Notes: generated from the letters alone by a model not told the origin. Positions 45,813 through 54,927 are shown, counted from the stretch's first letter. The stretch: DNA of 64,000 nt from CADEED01 sp963839685 (GCA_963839685.1 CAWIVS010000001.1:186001-250000), one strand, 5' to 3'. Numbers and translations: made by a program.

Positions 45813-46409
45813 CTACTTCGAGCCCTTCTTTTCTTCTTCGGCGCAGCCTTTTTCTTCTTCGGCGCGACGGTCTTCTTCGCGGCCTTCTTTTCGGCAGCCT
45901 TCGCGGCCTTCGCTTCCTTGGCGGCCTTTTCGCGGCCCTTCTTTTCAGCCTTGGCGGTCGCTTTGTCGAGTTTCGGGGCCTTGTCGACCTTCGGAGCCTC
46001 GGCCTTCTTCGCCTTCTTTTCTTCCGGCGCGGCCTCGACGGCCGTCGGGGCCGAACGCTCCACCAGCTGCATCAGCGCCATCGGGGCGTTGTCACCCGGA
46101 CGCGGCGCCATGTGCAGGATGCGCGTGTAGCCACCCGGGCGCGCCTTGAAGCGCGGGCCGATGGTGTCGAACAGCTTGGCCACGATCTCCGAATCGCGCA
46201 GGCGCGCGAACGCCAGGCGGCGGTTCGCGTCGCTGTCGTCCTTGCCGAGCGTGATCAACGGCTCGACGACGCGGCGCAGCTCCTTGGCCTTCGGCACCGT
46301 GGTGCGGATGGTCTCGTGACGCAGCAGCGACACCGACAGGCTGCGCAGCAGCGCTTGGCGGTGCGGGGCTATTGCGCGACAGCTGACGACCGGAGAGGTG
46401 ATGACGCAT
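45813..46409 (-). CDS. rplQ: Ribosomal protein L17 with long C-terminal tail, frameshifted
   Basis: Large-subunit protein at the exit tunnel. MRHHLSGRQLSRNSP is followed, after one extra base in the GGGG run near 46366, by HRQALLRSLSVSLLRHETI and the full L17 core. Behind residue 115 or so comes a Lys/Ala/Pro-rich tail of about 80 residues, bringing the protein to about 198 residues against 127 in E. coli. A missing A near 45830 moves the frame past the proper stop; with it restored the tail ends in GSK at 45813, just before the terminator. It is the last gene of the superoperon. Confidence 0.9.
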
Positions 46410-46432
46410 GGTTATTCTCTTATGACTTTCAA

Positions 46433-46451
46433 AGCCGGCCTTCGGCCGGCT
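46433..46451 (-). terminator. Hairpin between rpoA and rplQ
   Basis: Perfect 8-bp stem AGCCGGCC/GGCCGGCT with a 3-base loop, followed on the minus strand by TTTGAAAG. It may lower rplQ transcription or protect the rpoA mRNA end. Confidence 0.45.
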
Positions 46452-46463
46452 ACATGATCCACT

Positions 46464-47468
46464 TCAGATCATTCCGCGATCAGCATCGTGCTTCAGACCG
46501 GCCGGCGGCCAGCCATCCAGGCGCATGCCCAGCATGAGGCCGTGGCTCTGCAGCACTTCCTTGATCTCGGTGAGCGACTTCTTGCCGAGGTTCGGGGTGC
46601 GCAGCAGCTCGACTTCCGTGCGCTGCACGAGATCGCCGATGTAGTGGATGTTCTCCGCCTTGAGGCAGTTGGCCGAACGCACCGTGAGCTCGAGCTCGTC
46701 GACGGGCCGCAGCAGCAGCGGGTCGAACTGCATCTCGGAGACCTTGGTGCTGGCCTCTTCCTCGCCCTGCAGATCCACGAACACCGACAGCTGATCCTTG
46801 AGGATCGCGCCGGCGCGACGGATGGCTTCTTCCGCGTCGATGGTGCCGTTGGTCTCGATGTCGATGACCAGCTTGTCGAGGTCGGTGCGCTGTTCCACGC
46901 GGGCCGCGTCGACCATGTAGGTCACGCGACGGACCGGCGAGAACGACGCGTCCAGCTGCAGGCGGCCGATCGGGCGGCTCTGCTCTTCGAACGCGGCGCG
47001 ATTCGCCGCCGGGCGGTAGCCACGCCCGCGTTCAACACGCAGGGTCATGGTGAGTTCGCCGGCCTTGGTCAGGTTCGCGAGCACCAATTCCGGGTTCACG
47101 ACTTCGATGTCGTGGTCCGTATGGATGTCGCCGGCCGTGACCGGGCCCGGGCCCTTCTTCGACAGGCGCAGCTCGGCGCTGTCACGGGTGTGCATCTTGA
47201 GCGCCACCTGCTTGAGATTCAGCAGGATGTCGACCACGTCTTCCTGCACACCTTCGATGGAGGTGTACTCGTGCAGTACGCCTTCGATCTCGACCTCGGT
47301 GATCGCCGCGCCCGGCATGGACGACAGCAACACGCGACGCAGAGCATTGCCGAGCGTGTGGCCGAAGCCCCGCTCGAACGGCTCGATCACGACGCGCGCC
47401 TGACGCGGAGCCGTGGGCTGCACCTTGACGACACGAGGCTTCAAAAATTCGCTGACTGAACCTTGCAT
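46464..47468 (-). CDS. rpoA: RNA polymerase alpha subunit
   Basis: Protein of 334 residues (329 in E. coli). The N-terminal domain shows the dimerisation and assembly region (FERGFGHTLGNALRRVLLSS; MPGAAITEVEIEGVLHEY) and the C-terminal domain the DNA- and activator-binding helices (VRSANCLKAENIHYIGDLV; PNLGKKSLTEIKEVL). I use the ATG at 47468, which opens the conserved sequence; an upstream extension of the frame enters the rpsD gene. No frame break is seen. Confidence 0.97.
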   Translation of the reverse strand: MQGSVSEFLKPRVVKVQPTAPRQARVVIEPFERGFGHTLGNALRRVLLSSMPGAAITEVEIEGVLHEYTSIEGVQEDVVDILLNLKQVALKMHTRDSAELRLSKKGPGPVTAGDIHTDHDIEVVNPELVLANLTKAGELTMTLRVERGRGYRPAANRAAFEEQSRPIGRLQLDASFSPVRRVTYMVDAARVEQRTDLDKLVIDIETNGTIDAEEAIRRAGAILKDQLSVFVDLQGEEEASTKVSEMQFDPLLLRPVDELELTVRSANCLKAENIHYIGDLVQRTEVELLRTPNLGKKSLTEIKEVLQSHGLMLGMRLDGWPPAGLKHDADRGMI

Positions 47469-47533
47469 AGTATCTCCAGGTGCTGACGCACCACTTTCAA
47501 ACCCGCCTAGGACGGCGGGTCCGTGAAAATCAA

Positions 47534-48157
47534 TTACTTCGAGTAGAGCTCGACGACCAGGTTTTCGTTGATGTCCGGCAGGATCTCGTCCCGGCCCGGC
47601 ACCGACTTGAACACGCCACGGAATTCCGTGCCGTTCACATCCACCCATTCCGGCAGGCCCACCTGCGTGGCGATCTGCATCGCGCTCTGGATGCGCAACT
47701 GCTTCTTGGCCTTTTCGCGCACCGTGATGATGTCGCCGGCCTTGCACTGGTACGAGCCGATGGTGACCACGCCGTCGTTCACCGCGATCGACTTGTGCGA
47801 CACCAGCTGGCGCGCTTCCGAGCGCGTCGCGGCGAAGCCCATGCGATACACCACGTTGTCGAGACGGCACTCGAGCAGCTTGAGCAGGTTCTCACCCGAG
47901 GAGCCGGCACGGCGCGAAGCCTCGGTGTAGTAGTTGGCGAACTGGCGCTCGAGCACGCCGTACATGCGGCGCAGCTTCTGCTTCTCGCGCAGCTGCAGAC
48001 CGTAGTCCGACAGGCGCTGCTTGCGCTCGCCCTTGATGCCGCCCGGCGGCACCTGGAACTTGCACTTGCTCTCGAGCGGTTTGACGCCGCTCTTCAGAAA
48101 CAGATCAGTGCCTTCGCGACGCGCGAGCTTGCACTTGGGACCGGTGTATCGTGCCAT
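47534..48157 (-). CDS. rpsD: Ribosomal protein S4
   Basis: Primary 16S-binding protein of 207 residues (206 in E. coli). The N-terminal part ARYTGPKCKLARREGTDLFL and the S4 RNA-binding domain (LECRLDNVVYRMGFAATRSE; ARQLVSHKSIAVN) are complete. In E. coli S4 represses translation of the alpha operon; the same position 65 bases upstream of rpoA is kept here. Confidence 0.97.
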   Translation of the reverse strand: MARYTGPKCKLARREGTDLFLKSGVKPLESKCKFQVPPGGIKGERKQRLSDYGLQLREKQKLRRMYGVLERQFANYYTEASRRAGSSGENLLKLLECRLDNVVYRMGFAATRSEARQLVSHKSIAVNDGVVTIGSYQCKAGDIITVREKAKKQLRIQSAMQIATQVGLPEWVDVNGTEFRGVFKSVPGRDEILPDINENLVVELYSK

Positions 48158-48170
48158 GTGTAGTACCTTC

Positions 48171-48617
48171 TTAGACGCGACGCTTCTTGGGCGGGCGGCA
48201 GCCGTTGTGCGGAATCGGCGTGATGTCCGAGATGCTGGTGATCTTGAGGCCGCAGGCGTTCAGGGCACGCACCGCGGATTCACGACCCGGGCCGGGACCA
48301 CCGACGCGCACTTCGACGTTCTTCACGCCGTGTTCCTGCGCCGCGACGCCGGCCTTCTCGGCCGCCACCTGCGCCGCGAACGGCGTGGACTTGCGCGAGC
48401 CGCGGAAGCCGCAGCCGCCCGAGGTCGCCCAGGAAAGCGTGTTTCCCTGGCGATCGGTGATCGTGATGATGGTGTTGTTGAACGACGCGTGCACGTGCGC
48501 GATGCCGTCCAGCACGTTCTTGCGTGCCTTCTTCGGCTTCTTCGCGGCAGCGGCAGCGGCGGCGCCTGTGGCACCGGCTGCCGGAGCAGCTGCGTCTGAC
48601 TTCTTTTCTTCAGCCAT
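48171..48617 (-). CDS. rpsK: Ribosomal protein S11 with N-terminal extension
   Basis: Platform protein of the small subunit. The core (HASFNNTIITITDRQGNTLSW; CGLKITSISDITPIPHNGCR) is standard, but about 20 residues of Ala/Gly-rich sequence (PAAGATGAAAAAAAKKPKK) precede it, giving 148 residues against 129 in E. coli. The ATG at 48617 is 14 bases behind the rpsM stop, so the extension is probably translated. Confidence 0.95.
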   Translation of the reverse strand: MAEEKKSDAAAPAAGATGAAAAAAAKKPKKARKNVLDGIAHVHASFNNTIITITDRQGNTLSWATSGGCGFRGSRKSTPFAAQVAAEKAGVAAQEHGVKNVEVRVGGPGPGRESAVRALNACGLKITSISDITPIPHNGCRPPKKRRV

Positions 48618-48633
48618 AGTGTCTTACCTGACC

Positions 48634-49013
48634 TTAAACCTTGCCCGGAGGAGCGTTCAGCTTCACGGCCTGCTTGCGCGGACCCTTGCGCGTGCGCGCG
48701 TTGGTGCGCGTGCGCTGGCCGCGAACCGGCAGCCCTTGCGATGACGGATACCGCGATAGGCACCCAGGTCCATGAGACGCTTGATGTTCATGGAGTTCTC
48801 GCGGCGCAGGTCGCCTTCGACCGCGGTCTTGGCGAGCACCGAGCGGATGGCGTTGACCTCGACTTCGGTCAGGTCCTTGACCTTGGTGGTGGGCTTGATG
48901 CCCGTCGCGGTGCAGATGTCCTTGGCGCGTGAACGTCCCACGCCAAAGATGTGCGTGAGCCCGATCACCACGTGCTTGTTCATCGGGATGTTGATGCCGG
49001 CAATACGTGCCAT
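48634..49013 (-). CDS. rpsM: Ribosomal protein S13, frameshifted
   Basis: Head protein contacting the P-site tRNA. MARIAGINIPMNKHVVIGLT to GAYRGIRHRKG reads in one frame; a missing G near 48733 then diverts it. The neighbouring frame supplies LPVRGQRTRTNARTRKGPRK, the universally conserved end, and stops at 48634. Corrected length is 126 residues (118 in E. coli). The loss of this tail would be lethal, which marks the shift as an error. Confidence 0.93.
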
Positions 49014-49024
49014 GTGCGTTTTCC

Positions 49025-49138
49025 TTAGCCCTGGCGCTGCTTGTGGCGCGTGTCAGAGCAGATGACGTAGACCACGCCACGACGGCGCACGATCTTGCAG
49101 TTCTTGCAGATCTTCTTGACCGAGGGACGTACTTTCAT
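49025..49138 (-). CDS. rpmJ: Ribosomal protein L36
   Basis: Protein of 37 residues too short for the supplied frames. It reads MKVRPSVKKICKNCKIVRRR and ends HKQRQG. The zinc ligands C, C, C and H are present (CKNC, then C and H near the end), so this is the zinc-binding form. It lies between secY and rpsM as in other Proteobacteria. Confidence 0.96.
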   Translation of the reverse strand: MKVRPSVKKICKNCKIVRRRGVVYVICSDTRHKQRQG

Positions 49139-49156
49139 GATCTGAACCTTCCTTAA

Positions 49157-50509
49157 TTACTGCGGCGCGCCACTGCGGCCGTAACCCATGAGATTGGCGC
49201 GCTTCATGAGGCTGCCGTACTGATGCGACTGGGTGTGCGCGATCAGCTGCGAGAAGAAATCCATCGCGACCACGACCACGATCAGCAGCGAAGTGCCGCC
49301 GAACACGAATGGCACGCCGCCGCCGCATCATCATGAGCTCGGGCAGCAGGCAGACCGCGGTGACGTACAGCGCGCCCCACAGCGTGAGCCGCGTGAGCAC
49401 CTTGTCGATGTATTCGCCGGTCTGCTGTCCCGGGCGGATGCCGCGGATGAAGGCGCCCGACTTCTTGAGGTTGTCGGCGGTTTCGCGCGCGTTGAACACC
49501 AGCGCCGTGTAGAAGAAGCAGAAGAAGATGATCAGGAACGCGTAGACGGCAATGTGCAGCGGCTGGCCGTAGCCCAGCGTCGTCGAGAACGTCTGCAGCG
49601 CGTTCCCCCACCAGGTCTCGTTGTTCGCGCCACCGAACCCCGCGATGGTCGCGGGGAACAGCAACAGGCTCGAGGCGAAGATCGGCGGGATCACGCCCGA
49701 CATGTTGAGCTTGAACGGCAGGTGCGTGGTCTGCGCCGCCATCATCCGTCGGCCCACCTGTCGCTTGGCGTAGTCCACCGGTATGCGGCGCTGGGCGCGC
49801 TCCACGAACACGCAGAACGCCGTGACCAGCAGCACCACCAGGATCAGCACGATGGCGAACAGGCCCGTCATGCTGCCGTTGTTGATCTGGTCGAGAGTCT
49901 GTCCGATGGCGCCCGGAATGCCGGCGACGATGCCGCCGAGGATGATCATCGAAATGCCGTTACCCACGCCGCGCTCGGTGATCTGCTCACCCAGCCACAT
50001 GAGGAACATGGCGCCCGTGGTCATGGTAACGGTGGCGATGAACAGGAACTGCCAGCCGGGCGCGACCACCATGCCCTGCGCCTGCAGACCATTCGCCGTG
50101 ACGAACGACTGGAACAGGGCCAGGCCGAGGGTGCCGTAACGCGTGATCTCGGTGAGCTTGCGCCGGCCGGACTCGCCTTCCTTGCGGTATTCCATCCACT
50201 GCGGCACGACCATGGCCATCATCTGCACGATGATCGAGGCCGAGATGTAGGGCATGACGCCCATCGTGAAGATGGACATGCGCTCGAGCGCACCGCCGGA
50301 GAACGTGTTGACGATGCCGAAGATGGTCTGGGCATTGTCCTTGAAGAAACCGGCCACGCGCTGCAGGATCGATGCCCGGCACGGGGATGTACGTGCCGAT
50401 GCGATAGACGATCAAACCGCCGATCAGGAACAGCAGGCGACGACGCACGTCGCCGTAACGCGCCGCGTCGCCGATCACTGATGCTGGATTCTGGTGAGCT
50501 GTCTGCCAC
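49157..50509 (-). CDS. secY: Preprotein translocase subunit SecY, three frameshifts
   Basis: Core channel of the Sec translocon, about 450 residues with ten transmembrane helices. The GTG at 50509, 17 bases behind rplO with an AAGG site, is the best start. The frame shifts near 50480 (to ASVIGDAARYGDVRRRLLF), near 50375 (IPVPGIDP to VAGFFKDNAQ) and near 49318 (LPELMMMRR to GVPFVFGGTSLLIVVVV). Conserved regions include MEYRKEGESGRRKLTEITRY and FNARETADNLKKSGAF. The corrected C-terminus ends at 49157 in GRSGAPQ. Confidence 0.92.
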
Positions 50510-50526
50510 GGCGTTACCTTGCTTCC

Positions 50527-51007
50527 TCAGGCCTGCTTCTTGGCCAGCTTGCTGGGCTTCGGGGGCTCAGGCAGGGCCTCCACCGAACCGCCAGCCTTCT
50601 CGATGGCCTCTTTGGCGCCCTTGGTGGCACCAATACCCTTGAGCGAGACGGCTTTCTTGATTTCGCCCGACAGCACGACCTTCGCGCGATGGGCAAATGT
50701 CGGGATGATGTTGGCCTTCTTCAAGGCGTCCAGGTCGATGACCGAGCCTTCGATCTTGTGCAGCTCATCGAGCCGCACTTCGGCCTGTTCCATCTTCGAA
50801 CGGAAGCCAACTTTGGGCAGGCGGCGCTGCAGCGGCATCTGGCCGCCTTCGAAGCCGACCTTGTGGTAGCCGCCCTTGCGCGCGCGCTGGCCCTTCACGC
50901 CGCGGCCGCAGGTCTTGCCCTGGCCGGCGGAAGCGCCGCGTCCCACGCGCAGACGGGCCTTGCGGGCGCCGTGCGGCGGGTTTCATGTCGTTCAGTCGCA
51001 TGGTCAT
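50527..51007 (-). CDS. rplO: Ribosomal protein L15, frameshifted
   Basis: Large-subunit assembly protein of about 159 residues (144 in E. coli). The start at 51007 reads MTMRLNDMKP; one base near 50978 must be removed to reach PHGARKARLRVGRGASAGQG, the glycine-rich L15 N-terminal tail. The rest (GYHKVGFEGGQMPLQRRLPK) is intact and a Pro/Lys-rich tail (EPPKPSKLAKKQA) closes the protein. Confidence 0.93.
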
Positions 51008-51013
51008 GATCAG

Positions 51014-51196
51014 TTACTCCGTAACCTTCAGCAGATGCGAAGCCGCGCCGATCATTCCGCGGTTCTGCGGCGTGTCGGCGACTTCGATCGTCTGGTGCCG
51101 GCGGCGCAGCCCGAGGCCGCGCACCGACGCCTGGATGTTCTTCAACTGGCCCGCGAGGCTCTTGGCCAGCGTGACCTTGATGTTCTTGGTAGCCAT
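51014..51196 (-). CDS. rpmD: Ribosomal protein L30
   Basis: Protein of 60 residues (59 in E. coli) with the L30 pattern KVTLAKSLAGQLKNIQASVR and TPQNRGMIGAASHLLKV. It sits 3 bases behind rpsE and 6 bases before rplO, so it is translated as part of the spc block. Confidence 0.96.
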   Translation of the reverse strand: MATKNIKVTLAKSLAGQLKNIQASVRGLGLRRRHQTIEVADTPQNRGMIGAASHLLKVTE

Positions 51197-51199
51197 GGT

Positions 51200-51709
51200 T
51201 TAACCCAGGATCTCCTCGACCGACTTGCCACGCTTGGCGGCGATGTCTTCGGGCGAACGCGCCGCCGCCAGGGCATTGACCGTCGCGCGCACCACGTTGA
51301 TCGGGTTGCGCGAGCCGTAGCTCTTGGCGAGCACGTTGCGTACGCCGGCGCATTCCAGCACCGCGCGCATGCCGCCGCCGGCGATGACGCCGGTACCGTC
51401 CGAGGCCGGCTGCATGTACACCATCGTCGCGCCGTGCGAGCCCTTCATCGCGAAGTGCAGCGTGTCGTTCTTCAACGCGACGTTGACCATGTTCTTGCGC
51501 GCCTGCGCCATCGCCTTGGAGATCGCGACCGGCACTTCACGTGCCTTGCCGAATCCGAAGCCGACGCGGCCCGCGCCGTCGCCCACCACCGTCAACGCGG
51601 TGAAGCCGAACTGGCGGCCACCCTTGACGACCTTGGCCGTGCGGTTGACCGCGACCAGCTTCTCGAGGAACTCGTCCTGCGACTGCGATTTGTTGTCGAC
51701 TCGTGCCAT
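51200..51709 (-). CDS. rpsE: Ribosomal protein S5
   Basis: Small-subunit protein of 169 residues (167 in E. coli) involved in decoding fidelity. The double-stranded RNA-binding-like domain (FLEKLVAVNRTAKVVKGGRQ; VVGDGAGRVGFGFGKAREVP) and the C-terminal GSRNPINVVRATVNAL are canonical. The spectinomycin loop residues look standard. Confidence 0.97.
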   Translation of the reverse strand: MARVDNKSQSQDEFLEKLVAVNRTAKVVKGGRQFGFTALTVVGDGAGRVGFGFGKAREVPVAISKAMAQARKNMVNVALKNDTLHFAMKGSHGATMVYMQPASDGTGVIAGGGMRAVLECAGVRNVLAKSYGSRNPINVVRATVNALAAARSPEDIAAKRGKSVEEILG

Positions 51710-51721
51710 AGTAGTTAGCCC

Positions 51722-52081
51722 TTAGAACTCGAGGCCGGCTTCACGCGCGGCGTCGGCCAGCGCCTTGACGCGGCCGTGGTACATGAAGCCCGCGCGATCG
51801 AACGCGACCCTGGTGACGCCCGCGGCCTTGGCGGCCTCGGCAATCGCGGTGCCGACGGCCTTGGCGGCCTCGACATTGCCGGTGCCCTTGAGACCCTTGG
51901 CCACCGTCTCCTGCACGGTCGAAGCCGTGGCCAGCACCTTGGCGCCTGCGGCGTCGAACACCTGCGCGTAGATGTGCTGCGGGGTGCGGTGCACGGTCAG
52001 ACGCGCGACGCCGAGCTCGCGGATCTTCATGCGGGTCTTGATGGCGCGGCGCTGACGCCGCTCTTTTTTCGTGATCTGCAT
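51722..52081 (-). CDS. rplR: Ribosomal protein L18
   Basis: 5S-rRNA-binding protein of 119 residues (117 in E. coli). RRQRRAIKTRMKIRELGVAR and the end VAFDRAGFMYHGRVKALAD are typical. It is separated by 15 bases from rplF. Confidence 0.97.
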   Translation of the reverse strand: MQITKKERRQRRAIKTRMKIRELGVARLTVHRTPQHIYAQVFDAAGAKVLATASTVQETVAKGLKGTGNVEAAKAVGTAIAEAAKAAGVTRVAFDRAGFMYHGRVKALADAAREAGLEF

Positions 52082-52096
52082 ATGAGTGCCGAAGAA

Positions 52097-52624
52097 TTAC
52101 TTCTTCTTGCCCTCCTTCATGACGATCTGCTCGCCGACGTAACGGACGCCCTTGCCCTTGTAAGGCTCCGGCGGACGGATGCCGCGGATCTTCGCCGCGA
52201 CCTGGCCGACCTTCTGCAGGTCGATGCCCTTGATGGTGATTTCGGTCTGGCTCGGGGTTTCCATCGAGATGCCATCCGGAATCGGGAAATTCACCGCGTG
52301 CGAGAAGCCCAGCGTGAGGTTCAGCACCTTGCCCTGCACCGCGGCGCGGTAGCCGACGCCAACGAGCTCGAGCTTCTTCTCGTAGCCCTTGGAGACGCCT
52401 TCCACCATGTTGGCGAGGTGCGCGCGCGCGGCGCCCGCGGACACGCGGCTGCCTTCGCCATCGAACTTCACCTGCAGCTTCTTGTCCTGCTGCTCGACGG
52501 AGACGCCCCTGGCCACGACCAGCGACAACTCGCCCTTGGCGCCCTTGACCTTGATCGTGTTCGCGGCCATGGACGCGGTGACGCCCTGGGGCAGCTCGAC
52601 GGGTCGTTTTGCTACTCGGCTCAT
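52097..52624 (-). CDS. rplF: Ribosomal protein L6
   Basis: Protein of 175 residues (177 in E. coli) near the GTPase centre. Two tandem L6 domains are visible (VARGVSVEQQDKKLQVKF and FPIPDGISMETPSQTEITIK), with the conserved IRGIRPPEPYKGKGVRYVGE near the C-terminus. Confidence 0.97.
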   Translation of the reverse strand: MSRVAKRPVELPQGVTASMAANTIKVKGAKGELSLVVARGVSVEQQDKKLQVKFDGEGSRVSAGAARAHLANMVEGVSKGYEKKLELVGVGYRAAVQGKVLNLTLGFSHAVNFPIPDGISMETPSQTEITIKGIDLQKVGQVAAKIRGIRPPEPYKGKGVRYVGEQIVMKEGKKK

Positions 52625-52653
52625 AGTTTATTGCCTGTCTTTCCTGGCTCTGG

Positions 52654-53049
52654 TCAGGCCACGATGCAGAGCACTTCGCCGCCCTGCCCGATGGCCCGCG
52701 CCTGCTTGTCGGTCATCACGCCCTTGGGCGTGGAAACGATCGCGGTACCGAGACCACCCTGGATCTTCGGCAGCTCGCTCTTGCTGCGGTAGATACGCAG
52801 GCCGGGACGCGACACGCGCTCGAGGCGGTCGATCACGGGGCGGCCGTCGAAATACTTCAGCTCGATGCTGAGCGTCTGCTTGGCGCCTTCGTTGGTGACC
52901 TGGAATCCGGCCACGTAGCCTTCTTCCTTCAGTACCTTGACCAGCGCCGTCTTCAGCTTCGAAGACGACACCGTCACTTCCGTCTTGCGCGCCAGCTGCG
53001 CGTTGCGGATGCGGGTCAGGAGGTCGGCAATGGGATCAGTCATGCTCAT
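52654..53049 (-). CDS. rpsH: Ribosomal protein S8
   Basis: Central-domain 16S-binding protein of 131 residues (130 in E. coli). MTDPIADLLTRIRNAQLAR and the end STPKGVMTDKQARAIGQGGE match the family. In E. coli S8 is the translational repressor of the spc operon acting at rplE; that site was not examined here. Confidence 0.97.
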   Translation of the reverse strand: MSMTDPIADLLTRIRNAQLARKTEVTVSSSKLKTALVKVLKEEGYVAGFQVTNEGAKQTLSIELKYFDGRPVIDRLERVSRPGLRIYRSKSELPKIQGGLGTAIVSTPKGVMTDKQARAIGQGGEVLCIVA

Positions 53050-53061
53050 GCCATGTGCTCC

Positions 53062-53367
53062 TTACCAGCTCGCCTTGGAGACGCCCGGGAGTTCCCCGCG
53101 CGCCACCGCTTCACGGACCTTCACGCGGGCCAGCCCGAAGCGGCGATACACGCCGCGTGAGCGGCCGGTAATGGCGCAACGGTTGCGACCACGCGAGGGG
53201 CTGGCGTCGCGCGGCAGCTTCTGCAGCTTCGCCTGCGCGTCGGCACGCACCTCCGGATTGGTCTTCGGGCTGCGAATGAGCTCCTTCAATTGAGCACGCT
53301 TCGCCGCGTATTTCTTCACGATCTTGGCGCGACGTTTTTCGCGCTCGATCATGTTTGTCTTGGCCAT
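53062..53367 (-). CDS. rpsN: Ribosomal protein S14, zinc-free form
   Basis: Protein of 101 residues as in E. coli. It is the long form without the CxxC zinc pairs. AKTNMIEREKRRAKIVKKYA and the C-terminal RCAITGRSRGVYRRFGLARV are standard. It lies between rplE and rpsH. Confidence 0.97.
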   Translation of the reverse strand: MAKTNMIEREKRRAKIVKKYAAKRAQLKELIRSPKTNPEVRADAQAKLQKLPRDASPSRGRNRCAITGRSRGVYRRFGLARVKVREAVARGELPGVSKASW

Positions 53368-53380
53368 ACCCTATGGTTCC

Positions 53381-53920
53381 TTACTTGCGGAACGGGAAAT
53401 TGAAGGCATTGAGCAGAGCACGACCCTGCTTGTCATCCTTCGCCGTCGTGGTGATCGTGATGTCCATGCCCCGGAGCTGGTCGATCTGGTCGTACTGGAT
53501 CTCGGGGAAAATGATCTGTTCCTTGATGCCGAGGCTGAAATTGCCGCGGCCGTCGAACGAACGCGGGTTGATGCCGCGGAAGTCACGGATGCGGGGAATC
53601 GCGATCGTCACCAGACGATCGAAGAACTCCCACATGCGTTCGCCGCGCAGCGTCACCTTGGTGCCGATCGCCAGGTTCTCGCGCACCTTGAACGACGCAA
53701 TCGACTTCTTCGACATGCAGAGCTTGGGCTTCTGGCCCGTGATCTTGGTGAGGTCGGCCACCGCCGCGTCCATGACCTTGCGGTCGGCCACAGCTTCGCC
53801 CACGCCCATGTTCACCGTGATCTTGGTGATCTTCGGGATCTGCATGACGTTCTTGAAGCCCAAGTCCTGCTTGAGCTTCGGAACGACCGTCTTCTGATAG
53901 AAATCTCTTAACCTGGCCAT
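53381..53920 (-). CDS. rplE: Ribosomal protein L5
   Basis: 5S-binding protein of 179 residues, the same length as in E. coli. I use the ATG at 53920 (MARLRDFYQKTVVPKLKQDL); the open frame extends upstream into rplX but lacks conservation there. Conserved blocks are ITVNMGVGEAVADRKVMDAA and GRGNFSLGIKEQIIFPEIQY. Confidence 0.97.
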   Translation of the reverse strand: MARLRDFYQKTVVPKLKQDLGFKNVMQIPKITKITVNMGVGEAVADRKVMDAAVADLTKITGQKPKLCMSKKSIASFKVRENLAIGTKVTLRGERMWEFFDRLVTIAIPRIRDFRGINPRSFDGRGNFSLGIKEQIIFPEIQYDQIDQLRGMDITITTTAKDDKQGRALLNAFNFPFRK

Positions 53921-53943
53921 TGCTGCCTCGTGTCTGACGCCCC

Positions 53944-54258
53944 TCAGGCGTCGATGACTTCGCCGCTGGACTTGAAGAAGCGCACGCGCTTGCCGTCCTT
54001 CAGCGTCTTGATGCCGACGCGGTCGGCCTTCTTCGCCGCCGCATTCCACAGCGCCACTTTCGAAATGTGCAGGGGCATCGTCTTGTCGACGATGGCCGCC
54101 GGCACCTGGCGCTGCGGATTCGGCTTCTGGTGCTTCTTCGCCTTGTTGACGTTCTCGACGGTGATCTTTTCACCGTCGATGGCGAGGACGGTGCCCTGGC
54201 GGCCCTTGTCCTTGCCCGACAACACGACCACCGTGTCGCCCTTGCGAATCTTGTTCAT
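53944..54258 (-). CDS. rplX: Ribosomal protein L24
   Basis: Assembly-initiator protein of 104 residues. The KOW motif is clear (IRKGDTVVVLSGKDKGRQGT) and the end KRVRFFKSSGEVIDA is typical. Its start is 1 base behind the rplN stop. Confidence 0.97.
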   Translation of the reverse strand: MNKIRKGDTVVVLSGKDKGRQGTVLAIDGEKITVENVNKAKKHQKPNPQRQVPAAIVDKTMPLHISKVALWNAAAKKADRVGIKTLKDGKRVRFFKSSGEVIDA

Positions 54259-54259
54259 C

Positions 54260-54628
54260 TCACAGTACCTCGGGTGCGAGCGACACGATCTTCATGAACC
54301 GCTCGGTACGCAGTTCGCGCGTCACGGGTCCGAAGATGCGCGTGCCAACCGGCTCGAGCTTGTTGGTCAGCAGCACCGCGGCGTTGGTATCGAAGCGCAG
54401 CACCGAACCATCGGCGCGGCGCACGCCACGCTTGGTACGCACCACCACCGCGTCATATACCTCGCCCTTCTTGACCTTGCCGCGCGGGATCGCGTCCTTC
54501 ACGGACACCTTGATGACGTCGCCGACCTGCGCATAACGACGGCGGGTGCCGCCGAGCACCTTGATACACATCAAGGTCCGGGCGCCGCTGTTGTCAGCGG
54601 CATTGAGCATGGTTTGCAGCTGAATCAT
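54260..54628 (-). CDS. rplN: Ribosomal protein L14
   Basis: Protein of 122 residues (123 in E. coli) at the subunit interface. The ATG at 54628 overlaps the rpsQ stop (ATGA) and opens MIQLQTMLNAADNSGARTLM; GPVTRELRTERFMKIVSLAP closes the protein. The upstream extension of the frame lies inside rpsQ. Confidence 0.97.
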   Translation of the reverse strand: MIQLQTMLNAADNSGARTLMCIKVLGGTRRRYAQVGDVIKVSVKDAIPRGKVKKGEVYDAVVVRTKRGVRRADGSVLRFDTNAAVLLTNKLEPVGTRIFGPVTRELRTERFMKIVSLAPEVL

Positions 54629-54927
54629 GTTGCGCTCGCGCGCTCGATGACGGACACGAGCTTGTAGGACTTGCGGCGGGACAGCGGACGGCACGGCGCG
54701 ATCGAGACGGTGTCACCCTCGCGGGCTTCCTTGTTCTCGTCGTGGGCCAGCAGCTTGGTCGTGCGGCGAATGTACTTGCCGTAACGCTCGTGCTTGATGA
54801 GCCGCTCGATCTCGACGGCGATGGTCTTGTCCATCTTGTTGCTGACGACTTTGCCAGTCAGCGCACGACTCGGCTTCTTGACTTCTGCTTGTCCTGCTTC
54901 TTTGGGGCTATCTTCTTTGGCGTTCAT
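54625..54927 (-). CDS. rpsQ: Ribosomal protein S17 with N-terminal extension
   Basis: Primary 16S-binding OB-fold protein. The core starts at RALTGKVVSNKMDKTIAVEI and includes HDENKEAREGDTVSIAPCRP. Before it comes a charged extension of about 20 residues (NAKEDSPKEAGQAEVKKPS), giving 100 residues against 84 in E. coli. The ATG overlaps the end of rpmC by 4 bases, supporting the longer start. Confidence 0.96.
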   Translation of the reverse strand: MNAKEDSPKEAGQAEVKKPSRALTGKVVSNKMDKTIAVEIERLIKHERYGKYIRRTTKLLAHDENKEAREGDTVSIAPCRPLSRRKSYKLVSVIERASAT

